A DNA stretch of 64,000 nt. It comes from Peronospora farinosa. Taxonomy: Eukaryota; Oomycota; Peronosporomycetes; Peronosporales; Peronosporaceae. This document shows, in pieces, positions 43,201-54,109 of this stretch; positions within the stretch are counted from its first letter, which is position 1, and each line of letters opens with the position of its first letter. The stretch is from assembly GCA_947646735.1 (NCBI GenBank), contig CANTFK010000362.1:33443-97442 (forward strand), in the 5' to 3' direction. Both the position numbers and the translations under genes were made by a program. The notes below the pieces were generated by a model. That model did not search any database and was not told the DNA's origin. It saw nothing but the letters and a program-made list of their open reading frames with translations.

Positions 43201-45819
43201 AGTACACCGAAGATAGCGATGCCGACAGCGGCATCAACAATGAAATCAATGATTGTAAAGATCAACATTTCACTGCGCCGTCAAGTTTTTCGATGAAGGT
43301 CTTTCAAAATGGACTTGACGTCAAGGTTACAATGGCTTTAGAGCGCATGACATTGCTGGAAGAAAAACTGGTCGAGACAACGAAGGTATTTGCTTGTTTT
43401 GGACGAAAATGGAATATTCTGCATTGCGTGCTCATCAGTATGTTACTGGTACCTATAGGTCATGGAAGAGCATACTGTTAGTGCGTCTTCTGAGATAGCT
43501 ACACTAAAGCAAACGATGGCAATGCTAACCGCCCAGCTTCACAACACCGAGAACGATATCCAAGAATTTCAACTTCAGCAGTCTGTCCCTGCTAATACGA
43601 GTGGATTGGATGATATGTCCATGGGCCATGTGAGCTCCTGTAACTCGCCGCCAGCTCCGTTTTCACCAGCCCCTTCGTCCCTAAACCAGCAAGCCGAAAG
43701 CACACAAACTACAGTACCTACCTTTCCGGAAGCATACGCACCAACAAATTCTGTGATGGGACCATTCGTATCAGTCCCATTGTCGGTGCTTCCTCCACGA
43801 AGTAAGTTACACTGGGACTTGTGTGAATTTGCAGCACAGCTTCAAGTTGACAGTGATTCACGCCTTCCTGCTCAGCTTGCTGCTCAACGGTTGTGTATGG
43901 CGACAGTGCAATCGCTATGGCCGCGTGCTCAGGTACGACCGTACGGCTCACATGTATCGCGGCTGGTACTTCCGTCAAGCGACGTTGATCTCGTAATCTG
44001 CTTGCCAAAGGTGCGTCGTGACGCGCCAGCTGACGCAGCTGGTATGTTGGAAGGTCGAAACGCTATTAAGGAGACGTGGCAACAGAATCTTGCCCGCAAA
44101 CTAAAGCAAGAGCCTTGGGTTGTGCGTGACTCGGTAAAAACGTTACCGCATGCTGCTGTCCCGATTATCACACTCCTTACTGCCCCTCCATACAATGTAA
44201 GACTCGACATTTCGTTTGAAGGCCCCGGTCACAACGGTTTAGCTACCAATGAAGTCGTTCTTGCACTGCTTCACGAATTCCCGCCTCTAGCGCCGATGAT
44301 GCTTATTTTAAAAAGTTTTGCGATCGATCGGGGTTTGGCGGTAGCTTATTCGGGCGGACTGTCGTCGTACGCATTGCTGCTGCTTGTGACGCGCTATCTC
44401 CAGGAACACAGCGACACAATGCCCAATGGTTTTGCAAACGCTTCTCGAGCTGTCCAGCACAGTCTGTCAACGGTACAGGCGGGCGTGGCAGACTTCGGTC
44501 TGATGCTTATGGGATTTTTGGATTTTTACGGAAACCGGTTTGATCCGCGCACTACGGGAATTAGTGTAGCCTCGCGCTGCTTTCTAAATCGTGAGAGCAC
44601 TTTCATGGCGGGGCCCGGAACTCCAGGAATGGGTGACCCTCATCATGTCCCACATCAATATCAGCAGCAATACGCAGCTGACGATGCCGCCGTGGACGAT
44701 CGCACGAGCCAATACGGCTATGGTCAACATTGGCAGGTACCTGCGCAGCCTCACATGCAGACGCTTCCACCACATTCCGAAGCAGCTTCTGCTCAGGGCT
44801 CCCGGCGGTATGGCTACCGTTCCTCGCTGGACCTGCCAGCATCCCGAGAACTAGATGGAATGAGCGCCGCGACAGGCCTTCTGGACTATCAGCAGCTGCA
44901 ACAGCAAACGTATGATCCGCACAAGTTCGACCCGGTGTTTATTGAGGATCCGTTATGCCCGAGCAACAATGTGGGCAGAAATTGTTTCCGTGTCATGCAG
45001 ATCCGCCGCGCTTTCTCAGCAGCTCACCTTGCATTGCTTACTGCATCGCGAGATCCTGCAGTATTTGCAGACAATCGGATTGGTTTAGTAGCTGGTGTTG
45101 CACTCCACCCGGACAATATTCTACGTGCCATCTTGGGCGCAGGTGCTCCAGTGAATGCGAAGCCTGATGCTGCTACATCTGCGGCGGTCGGAGTAAATTC
45201 GTACACGGGTGCAGAGCATCCTTACGCATTTCACTCTTACAACCAGCAGCAAAACCAGCAACGATATGGGTACCATCACCACCATCATCAGCCGCCACAA
45301 CCGTCATATGATCACACCGGGGTTCCGCCGCCGCGCAGTATGAGTGCGCATCGCAATGAGCCAACATCGCGAAGGCACAGTGAAAGCGAAAGCGAGAAGC
45401 TGACGACGGGTTCGGCAACCTCGACAGCGAGTCGTAATGATCGCACAAGGAAGGGGCACATGGGTAGTCCGGGGCTTATTCCCCAGAGCGACAATGGCAA
45501 TGATCCTTCCCAAGTGCAAGTACACTTGCTTCGTCCAGTCTCTACAGATCACGGGCGTCAGCCACGCCGACTGGCATCTCTGAAGCAGATTAACAACCAA
45601 CAGACAACCAATGTTCTAAGCCGCAAGAACAGTGAACGTTCTTTAAGCTTTGCGGACGTCGTGCGCGATGGTGGGGGGACAAATGCTGCAAGTGTGACTA
45701 TGTCAAAGACGCCACTTCTGGCTATTGCTCGGCCTCCACGTTTTTCACGCGATGACATGGCGCTGGAGGAAAGCATTAACGAACGGCGGGAAACCAAGGA
45801 TGACTCAGAGCTTAAGTGA
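40219..45819 (+). CDS. TRF4/TENT4-like non-canonical poly(A) polymerase, large
   Basis: Secure exons are 40219-40541, 40605 to about 40840, 41148-43385 and 43459-45819. Introns at 40542-40604 and 43386-43458 keep phase. Between 40840 and 41147 the reading phase changes and splicing is not resolved. The 3' exon holds the nucleotidyltransferase: VRPYGSHVSRLVLPSSDVDLVICLP has the GS and the first two catalytic Asp (DVD), and VRLDISFEG gives the third. LKSFAIDRGLAVAYSGGLSSYALLLLV is the PAP-associated central domain. TRF4/TENT4-type enzymes add short A or mixed tails for RNA surveillance. The 750-codon exon before it is charged, Ser/Pro-rich and ends in a coiled coil (ALERMTLLEEKLVETT) that runs into the next exon (SSEIATLKQTMAMLTAQL). 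A long low-complexity insertion (His/Gln/Tyr-rich) interrupts the C-terminal domain. The ATG at 40219 is assumed; the small N-terminal exons could instead be a separate gene. Confidence 0.7.
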
Positions 45820-45991
45820 AAGACCAGCATCTGCAGATGAAACTTTGTCTCCGCGTCACGCGAAAAGAGTTTCCGAAAACGCATCATTTGATTAAATTAC
45901 GGCGGGCGCGCTGTGTAAGACGTAGCAAAAAGGCCTCATCTATTGCCAGGTCAACTTAGCACCGCGCTTTAGCACTCCGTCGACGCAAGCT

Positions 45992-46944
45992 TTAGTTCGA
46001 GGGGCCAAAGCTGTAGACGAAGCCCTGTTCGTAGTAAATCACGACAGCAAAGGTGAGTTCCAAGACAAAGTCGTGGCGTATACAGCACATCGTACCGATT
46101 TTTCGCGCTTGCGCTCGATAATGTCAAGTTTCATGAGCGTCTGCAAAATCTCTTTGCATCGAATCACAGGCAATCCACTATGCTTTACGAGGTCCGAGAT
46201 AGAACTATTACAATATCCTTCGTCGTCTTAGCAACGACAAGCACAACCATGACACTTGACTCTGACAGAAAAAGAATTTCGACGTACATGGCGCAGTGAC
46301 GGTTCTTGAGATAAAGCACAATATTTTCGAGCTTTTTTAGCTCAGCTGGACTCTGATACTTGCGTGGAATTTTTTCTCGAACATCTACAACCACAACAAC
46401 AATTAAATTCAATCATTTATCATCTTAAAACTCACATCAGCAACGTACGACGTTCCCACGTCCAAGCTGATTGTATTGTCTTAGTCGTCTGTGTCTTTCG
46501 TTTCTTGATCCGTGTATTGCTGGGTCCATGAGGTGCAACTTTTCCGTGTCTTTTGATGCCCTTGACAGCAATTGCCATCTGTTGTTTGGTCTTTAACAGC
46601 TGTTTGTCTCCATTAGGAGCCTCAGTCATGTTCTTGTTCTTGTTTGTACCTCCTAATGACTCCTCCTGCTTCTTCTGGATATCATTATCATTAGGCGACA
46701 CACTTGATTGTGGCTTCCCCGTCCCTGGAGACACCTCCTTGTCTCGAAAACCTCGAGTTGAAGGAACCGTCTTGGGATACGAAAGACACGACGCGTGTAA
46801 CGCCATGGCCCCTTGAAAGGCGCCAAATGCCGAATTAAAGTCGTCTACTGCGTCATATACGCGCGACAACTGCTCGACCTGATCTCGAAGATCGTGAAGA
46901 GTACCACAGAGTTCCGCAAACGGACCGAGGAGAGGGTCCGCCAT
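45992..46944 (-). CDS. DAM1-like kinetochore protein with predicted winged-helix tail
   Basis: Four exons fit in phase: 46944-46449, 46384-46288, 46204-46096 and 46024-45992, with introns of 64, 83 and 71 nt. They give 244 residues from the ATG at 46944. Residues 5-60 (LGPFAELCGTLHDLRDQVEQ..., then DFNSAFGAFQGAMALHASCLSYP) match the pattern of DAM1, a DASH-complex subunit that couples kinetochores to microtubule ends: paired helices with an F-N-x-x-F-x-x-F core ending in a C-x-x-x-P motif. Residues about 75-160 are Lys/Ser-rich and disordered. The C-terminal 75 residues (KKLENIVLYLKNRHCAI, SDLVKHSGLPVIRCKEILQT, LDIIERK) look like a winged-helix fold, which I do not know from fungal DAM1. It ends GFVYSFGPSN. 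The gene is convergent with the TENT4-like gene, about 170 bp apart. DAM1 assignment is by pattern only. Confidence 0.55.
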
Positions 46945-47711
46945 GGTCTTAATTCAAAATGCGGCACGGAAGCAAGAGATGTTTGCGATTGGGCGAAAAT
47001 ATGATACTTTATGTGCGCTCCATCATACCTAACGGCGACTATGTAAAAATGCGCGTAGCCTCACATCGGACGACCCAATTTTTTTACTATTCGCTCTTGC
47101 AGCAGTAAGTGTCTAAATTATCTACGGCATCATTTTCTTCTGCTGGTACAGGAGTGTATTTGACGACACAATTGGTAAACTTGCGTATCTTGCTCTTTAC
47201 CATCATTCTCCTTAATACATTGAAAGAAAGGCCTCTTGTTTCAACGTGTTTTTAGAATGATTGTCTCATCCAGCAATCCAGACGTGTTTGCAATTGACAG
47301 ATGTAATAAATTTAACATCATAATTTTCATAAAAGTGGCATAACTTTCTTCGCATCTCGAGTTTTTTATATATAAATAAGCACTAGAGCTTGTTACTAAA
47401 ACCGAAAAAGTCAGCAACATTATTTGTACAATCCAATCAATTTGACCCGTAGTTTTCATTCGAATTGGCACATTGTGTTGGTAAAAGCGCTGCGAGGCGA
47501 GGCAAGGCAAGTGACAAAATGCAAAGTGATTGATTAAGCTTTAGCTCGGCAGCATGTGTGAATGCATGCAGCCTATGTCTAAGCTCACAGCCACAAAAGC
47601 TCTCAATGACCGGAGCTACACAGCTTTAAGGGCAGAAAAGAACTCAAAGGCTAAAAGCTTCTTAGTTCTATAGTACTAATTAAAATTGACGGTTCAAAGA
47701 CATTTAGTTTT
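46945..47711. other. Intergenic region between DAM1-like gene and element D
   Basis: No supported gene. Short frames (47241-47510 minus, 46813-47004 plus) have no motif. The segment nearest 46945 should hold the promoter of the minus-strand gene. Confidence 0.4.
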
Positions 47712-48320
47712 TGTAGACGGGCACTTCTACGAAGTTGCCTCGTACTACTTAGCACACACCTTATGCACAAGCGAGGAAGCGGTTAGACCGTCTTACCTTC
47801 GCGTGCGAGGGTGGTTGGGAGGTTGGTCGACTGCTTAAGCAGTCGTACCACCAGTTGCCTCTCGCTTAAGCGAGAGCGCAACGAACTTCTTAACAAGAAG
47901 GCACCGACGTCACGCAGAAGCTTTTCAACTTCTCGTGCGTGGTGTGTCTGTTTAAGGAAATTCAAGACTGAGATATATTTAATTAATTATAACTAAATAT
48001 ATGTTTAACTACTGATTGGCTATATATATATATGTATATATATAGATCGGATACGCGACTCTTTAGAAGCGTATCCTGTCGCATGATTTTAAATCTAGAT
48101 TTAAGATCGCAACTGACGTCCTTCTGAGACGTCGTGATGCCTAGCTTCAACTAGTGTCATCCCTTCTCATTTGAATCCATCAATGGATATTACATTCACG
48201 AGGGTGGATCACATTTGTGTGTCGCACCCAAGTGACTGGTCAAAAGTTATCATGGATACTTTTAGACCAAACATTAAGTATATTACTTAATGTTTACGTG
48301 TAACTAGATGCCCTGTTACA
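47712..48320 (-). repeat. 3' LTR of element D
   Basis: This 609-bp block, TGTAGACGGG...CCCTGTTACA, matches 55235-55840 almost throughout, with roughly a dozen differences by eye. An AT dinucleotide run (TATATATATATGTATATATATA) lies near 48020. A CGCTTAAGCGAG inverted repeat occurs at about 47863-47876. Confidence 0.9.
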
Positions 48321-48393
48321 CCATCCCCCGTTTTAGAACGATTTTTATATTTTGTAAAACATCGCCTAGGAGACAGAGAGACTGGCGAGCCGT

Positions 48394-48422
48394 TATAAAC
48401 GCGCCGCTTTAGTCTGCTCAGT
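48394..48422 (+). promoter_or_regulatory. Candidate antisense promoter in element D
   Basis: TATAAA at 48394-48399 is followed about 15 bases later by CTGCTCAGT (48414-48422), and the ATG of the plus-strand ORF is at 48427. TATA-to-motif spacing is close to a core promoter's, with the Inr-like TCAGT. Element C has CTGCTCAGT in the same position but no clear TATA. Confidence 0.45.
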
Positions 48423-48426
48423 ACTC

Positions 48427-50025
48427 ATGCCACCGAAACGTGGTAAGGCTGATGGGGCGCCTGCAAAGGCACCCATGCAGTCCAGCACTAAGCGCACGCG
48501 CCTCGATTTATCGCAGCCGTCGCAAAGTGCGTCAGGCACTGGGGTGAATCTTCCATCTCACGATAATGTGGATGAAGATACATCTCTCATTGTAGACTAC
48601 AATGAGATCACACCACTGCCATCACCCCAAAGTGGCGATGAGCATAGTGCATTGATGGGACATATGTCCCAATCATTTTGAGGCACCCGTCCTTGAGGGA
48701 GCATCTATGCTTCCTACAAGCGAAGGTAAAACCTCGTCGTCTGCGCCTACGAGCTCAGCGACTAAGACTGAGCACGCTACTTCGAAAGGAGTAGTCGCGA
48801 CTCAGTCAGATGTAACTTCTCAAGCTGATGTCTTGACAATCCATAATGGAGAGTCAGACTCAGGTGAGTGTGAGCTTAAAGCTCCACCAAGTACACCGTC
48901 GGCCTCACTAGCCCGCCGTCACAAGAGCGGCTACGTGAGTGGTGGCTTGCCACCAATGCCACCTCCATCTGAGTGGATGAACTCGGATGGGTCTAGCGCA
49001 GCGCTTTTGCAGCGTGCCACTATAGACGCTCATAGATTCTATAGCGTCTTTCCTTTGTGGAAAAAGCAGGGCAAAGCACTTGGTCGTTCTTTCCCAATTC
49101 CAGTCGTGCTGCGTTCTAACGAAACAGCCGACGAATATGAAGCTGAACTTCGGCGCCGTGTTACCTTGCATGTAGATGCAACGAAGCAACGGTCGCAGCG
49201 ACTCAGCTTCATCTTGAAGCGTGCGCATGAAATCTTGGGTGGTAAGCGACCCCCAATTGATTCTCGCCACGCTTCTTCTACTAGTTCATTCGGACCTAGC
49301 AGAAAGACGACAGCTGGTTCTGCTTCACATAAGCAGCCACAAGCCCAGGCACGTCAACGCGCAAAGCGTGCACAGTCTCCCACGAGTCAAAGCTCGTTGG
49401 GTAACCCTTCCACTGGACAAGGATTTGGAGCTTTCGCTTCACAAACCGGTGGGCCAACACCTTCCAACAAGGAAGCGCGTGTTCCCATCCGTGTCCACCA
49501 ACACAGGTGGCGCCCGATAGGAGTGGCGATTACGCACACCTAATCGCGGCTGCCTACCCTGCTGTTGTTCAGTCGCAGGCTGAGTCTGCTGCGCTGAAGA
49601 GACAGGTGTCAGATCTCGAGAGTCAAGTCTCGCGACTGACTTCGGATCTGCGCGATATGAGGACGAGGGACCGTCAGGGGTATGACCGCCTGAAGACTCG
49701 TTTGGACATTTTAGAGAGACTGGTGATGAGAGACCCGCGTCAATCGCGTAGTCTCTCCGTCCTCGATCGCCGATTCCTCTATCGCCTCGTTCGTATACGG
49801 GGAGCCTATCGGCTTCCTCGTCGCCTGATCGGTCGCGACACTCGACTTACAGTCGACGTCACCATCGGTCTCGTTAGACCGATGTGGATATGTGATCTCT
49901 TCTGGATCAACATATCGTTTCAGGCGACCCACGTAAAATACGGGGTGCGTCTTCATATACGGTGGGAGAGTGAGCCTATAGTTGAGGGGTCCAACTTCCT
50001 CAACCACTGTAAAGGGCTCAATTAA
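48427..50025 (+). pseudogene. Antisense ORF of element D (two frame changes)
   Basis: Three plus-strand frames follow one another: 48427-48681, 48707-49543 and 49507-50025. The phase changes near 48690 and in the 37-bp overlap at 49507-49543, so they probably derive from one ORF of about 530 codons starting at the ATG at 48427. The first part is MPPKRGKADG with Ser/Thr-rich sequence. The second has a helical domain (FYSVFPLWKKQGKALGRSF and EYEAELRRRVTLHVDA), then a Gln/Arg-rich stretch (QPQAQARQRAKRAQ). The third has a clear coiled coil (ESAALKRQVSDLESQVSRLTSDLRD) followed by an Arg-rich tail. It starts 107 bp from the 3' LTR and its end overlaps the opposite-strand integrase tail (49711-50073). 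The order (N-terminal helical part, basic part, coiled coil) resembles that in element C, though sequence similarity is not obvious. Confidence 0.5.
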
Positions 50026-50073
50026 TCGGGGCAATAGCTTAGTAAGTACCACCAGGTAGTACAGAAATTGCAT
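49711..50073 (-). pseudogene. Integrase C-terminal GPF/Y module of element D
   Basis: The frame reads KLLPRLIEPFTVVEEVGPLNY, then LTLPPYMKTHPVFYVGRLKRYV, the usual integrase C-terminal module. A tail of about 55 residues follows without a chromodomain. It is out of phase with the integrase core, which stops at 50128. The intervening 50 bp read with stops. Confidence 0.7.
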
Positions 50074-50127
50074 GTTTAGGTAGGGTATCAGTACTTAATA
50101 GCACTTTGGTCCCCCACACTAAAGTGT

Positions 50128-51630
50128 TCATTGTCTTTTGCGACCATGCTGGTCTGCATATTGTTTTTGCTTGTCCTGTGCGCTTGCCATCGCGTCACGG
50201 AATTTACGTGTGATGGCTAATCGCTCATCCACAAAGCACTGAGCTTCGCTCACGCTTTTCGCATCCAGCTCGCCTATGGCGCCTCCAAGAGGTCGTTCAT
50301 GGGTCGACGCTGTTGATAACACTATAGTGTCATCATCAAGGAGCACAGGCATTTCTTGCCGTGCCTCCTCTGTGACACCTATAGGTGACGTGACCACTGC
50401 TACATTAGCAGTGTCACTAGGGCAACCTTGGCCCTTTTTGGCATTCGCACCGAGCGAAGTGAGGAGCCCTCCACCACTAAGGCTCGGGCTGCGTACAAAC
50501 GAGACTGGCGTTCGAGGATGACGCAGTCCGTTAATGTAAAACGGTGTTTCACCCGTACTGTCGTGAACACAATAATTAATAGCGAACTCCACGAATGGCA
50601 ATTGCTTGCTCCATTCTTTGGGAGTCGCTATTGTACGCAACACATCCGCCACGACTCGATTGACCCGTTCTGTTTGGCCATCAGTTTTGGGATGATCAGC
50701 GGTTGACATGTGGAGCTTGTTACCTAGCAACTCAGACACATGTCGCCAAAAACCCGACGTAAAACGCGGATCCCGGGCCGATACTATGAACTCGGGCTTC
50801 CCGTGTAGTCGATACACGTGATCCAGAAACAAGAGGGCAGCCTCTTTTCCTGAGATCTTGGAGATACATGGTGCCAAATGCCCCATCTTGCTCAGTCTGT
50901 CTACAAAGACGACGAGCCCCGTCCTGCCTTTATGGTCAGGCGGTAAGCCAAACATTAAGTCCAAACTGAACGACTTCCAACAATCAGTTGGAATCGGCAG
51001 TGGCTTCAGTGGCGCACTGTTTGAAGATGCAGGCTTTATGCGCTGACACTCTTCACAAGAGCGAATATAGTTGGCCACTCACCGATATAGGTGGGTCCAC
51101 CAAAATTCCTCTGATACTCGTAAGAATGTCTTTTCACGGCCCCGATGCCCACTAGATGGCGCATCATGGCACTCGTGAAGTATCATCAGCTTGAGATCTG
51201 TGTCATGAGGGACATAGATTCTCAAGGGATCACAGGGTGCCATAACAGGCCATCACTGTAACTAAAGCGATTTAATTTCGCTTTGCGGTGCGACGGAAGG
51301 GTAAACTTTCGTCCACCAAAATGATCCAACAGCAGGCGGCAATGTTCGTCCTGACTGTAACACTCCTTGATATCGGAGGCCATTGAGCTCGTCACATGGT
51401 AGGCCTTCATGGCTGCCAATGTGACGACTCAACTTGTTCTTTCGCACGAAACACACTATCTTGGTGTCTTGCCTCGAAGTCTGGTCTGCGCGATAACGCG
51501 TCAGCCAAGACATTCGACTTACCCGGCTTATATTCAACTTTGAAATTAAATTCAGAGAATAATGTTAGCCATCTCGCCATTCTCGGCGAGAGGTGCGGTC
51601 AATTTATAGCGGTCCGCAGTGATGCGTGAT
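50128..51630 (-). pseudogene. Integrase of element D
   Basis: After the ADALSRR-type tether (about 51520), frame 51222-51537 includes the linker and the start of the zinc domain, with the HHCC His pair at about 51170-51200 in another phase. A TGA at 51079-51081 precedes the Cys pair (CEECQRIKP). The core from 51078 holds SLDLMFGLPPD with the first Asp, but the second motif reads VSARDPRF: the expected catalytic Asp is Ala at 50776-50778. The third is TDGQTERVNRVV with its Glu. The frame continues with an unusually long acidic segment (VLLDDDTIVLS...) up to a stop at 50128. The enzyme is inactive on two counts. Confidence 0.8.
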
Positions 51631-53191
51631 CCGTATAAACCACAAAAGGTTCGGTGCCCAAGAGGTGCACCCGAAACTTCACAAGGGCATACTTAATTGA
51701 AAGTAGCTCCTTGTCATGCACAGGGTAATTCAGCTCGGCAGCTTTTAAAAGCCGAGACTGATAAGAAATGACACGGTCAACACCGTCGTCATCCTTCTGC
51801 ATGAGCGCGCTGTCGATTGCAAAATTGCTTGCATCGCAGACGACGCTAAAGGGCTTATCCGCGTCTGGCAATGCCAAGACCGGTGCCTCAACAAGAGATT
51901 GCTTCACCGAAGTGAACGCATCTTCTTGTTCCTTTGACCAAGTCCATTCTGTATCCTTTTTTAAAAGGTCAGACAATGGCTTGGTCTGCTTCGCATAATT
52001 CTTGCTGTACTTATGCAAGTAATTAGCGAGCCCAAGGAATTGGCGCAGATCCTTCACGAGTCGTGGGACTGGCCATTCCTTGATAGCCTTTACCTTTTCT
52101 GGGTCTGCTCGTACACCATGTGCACCTACGATGCAGTCCAGTACAGGTATCTCGGGGACCCCTATTACGCACTTTTGCAAGTTAACGTATCATTGGGCGT
52201 CACCCAGAGTCTGCAACACAGCGTCTAAATGACGCTTGTGCGACTCTATTGCACTCAGACCGTCCTCCGCCTTACTATGCACGAATACATCGTCAAAGTA
52301 ATGGGTCGCGTAGGCACGGTGCTGACGCATCACGTGAGCCACTACTCGGTTGAATGTTGCCGGAGCATTTTTCAACCCTTGTGGCATCACAAGCCACTTC
52401 CACAGCATACCGCTTGGGGTGCTTACTGCCGTTTTGGCTACATCGGTATCTCTCATAAGAACTTGACAGTAGCCATCCTTCAGATCCAACGCGTAAAAGA
52501 TAGTTAACTTCCCCATGGAGTTTCACAAGACAACTTTTCGCGGGATCGGCGTTTGAGCTGGAATGGTGGCCGTGTTCAGCTTATTATAAGCGTGAACCAC
52601 GCGCCATCCACCTGTTGCTTTACGCACACAGAAGGTCGGGCTGCAGTGAGGCGACTTGCTCTCACGTACATGTCCCGCCTTGGATCGCTTGTCGAAGAAC
52701 TCATCGATGTAATCGACTTGTTCCTTCGGAAACGGCCATTGCCTGGTCACACAATACTTGGTGCCAGGCTCCAGGTTAATTTCGTTCCTGATGTCCCTAT
52801 CGGCCGGTAGGCGGCTCGGCACTTCTGCTGGAAACACATCACGGTGTTTCCACAGAACATCATAGAACGGGCTGTCCTTCAAGGCATCCCAGCCTTGAGC
52901 AGCGAACCGTTTCTTTTTGTCGGTATCCAAGACGCTCTCATCCATTGTTGATGAAGAGCAACAGTCCACCACGTTCTCTTCTGGAACTGGTGCGACTATC
53001 TCGTGGATCTTTCCTTCCTTTAGTTCGGACAGGAACAGATCCCACGTCATCTCCGAGAGATTTACTATCTCCTCGGCAGATGCCAAGACAAGTTGGAGCA
53101 CCTCACACTGAGGATGCCTCCGGCATTTTGTCTTCGACGGCCTCGAACAACTCGTTCGTAGGTCCGTCCTCTTGGACCGAGACTGATCCAA
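51599..53191 (-). pseudogene. Reverse transcriptase and RNase H of element D
   Basis: Frame 52523-53191 covers linker and RT fingers (GTKYCVTRQWPF, SPHCSPTFCVRKATGGW). TGA at 52523-52525 interrupts. Frame 52190-52516 has the palm: FYALDLKDGYCQVLMRD, GLKNAPATFNRVV and THYFDDVFVHS. A second TGA at 52190-52192 follows, absent from B. Frame 51599-52180 has the thumb (RQFLGLANYLHKYSK) and RNase H (VCDASNFAIDSALMQ, DKELLSIKYALVKF, YTDHASLR). It ends in a TGA at 51599-51601 that B shares. Motifs are otherwise well preserved. Confidence 0.85.
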
Positions 53192-53198
53192 GGGTCAC

Positions 53199-54059
53199 TC
53201 ATTTAGACGTGCCTTTGATCGTCTTAATACGTCTGGTGCTCGTTCTTCGAGTCACCACGACCTTTGACCTGGAAGAAGGTGTCGTTGCCATCTCAGCTAA
53301 CGCACTCCTTCCAACCGCACCAGGCTCTTGGCTCTGTGCCGGTTCTTGTGGCGCTTGACTTCCTGTCAGCCCACCATCAACTGCCACAGGCTCTCGGCTC
53401 TGTGTAGGACTATTGGACACATGACTACTTGTCATCGCCCCATTCACTACACCAGTCTTTTCGACCTGGGTAGGAATATGTGTCACCTGGCTTTCCGCCA
53501 GTGCACTCACAACTACACCACTCCATTCGAGCTGGGTAGTACCTGATTTCGATTGACATACCGTCATCGCACCCTCGACTGTGTTGGACACAGCATCAGT
53601 CACATAAGCCTCTCGCAAGAGCACATCCTTTCCGGTGTCTTGCGTAGAGCTAGCGACTGTGCGTGTACGCCAGTCTATCCATGGTTGGTGTTTAGCCAAC
53701 CAAGGCATGCCTAGGATGAGGTCGTACGGACTCTCCATACCTAGCACTGTTAACTTCTCTTTACAAGAGTAGTCACTGAAACTGAAGGCGAGTTCAACTT
53801 GAACTCCCTCCTATTTGACGAGCGCGCCGTTCACTAAACGAACGATCGCCTCTTCTCGCTTGCCATCCTGGCAAAGCGACTCATAACTCGCCGGACTCTT
53901 TTTCAGAGCCTCGAGTTTCACAAAGTTTTGTGATGCACCCGAATCCACGAGAAGGGTCATCACTTGGTCATAGCCTCGTACTCGAGCGCTATAGACCAAA
54001 AGGGTTGAGGTCCGACCTTTCGGAACCTCAGGGACTATGCTACCCATTTGTTCGATCAC
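53199..54059 (-). pseudogene. Aspartic protease and linker of element D
   Basis: Frame 53811-54059 has the retropepsin active site LLVDSGASQNFVKL. A TAG at 53811-53813 cuts it. Frame 53199-53747 resumes with SPYDLILGMPWLAKHQPWIDW, the second conserved protease region, then a Ser/Thr/Gln/Glu-rich linker with short repeats (VNGAMTSSHVSNSPTQSREP and VDGGLTGSQAPQEPAQSQEP). A repetitive linker also occurs in element C. Confidence 0.75.
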
Positions 54060-54109
54060 TCTGAACTTAGGGGTAGCTTCAGAGTCCGCGACAGTAGGGC
54101 ATCCCGCCC

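Noticed and set aside
48427..49543. Plus ORFs in element D as an intact captured host gene
   Set aside because: Position, starting motif and coiled-coil end parallel element C, and no host homologue or intron trace is recognisable. An element-encoded antisense ORF is the simpler view.
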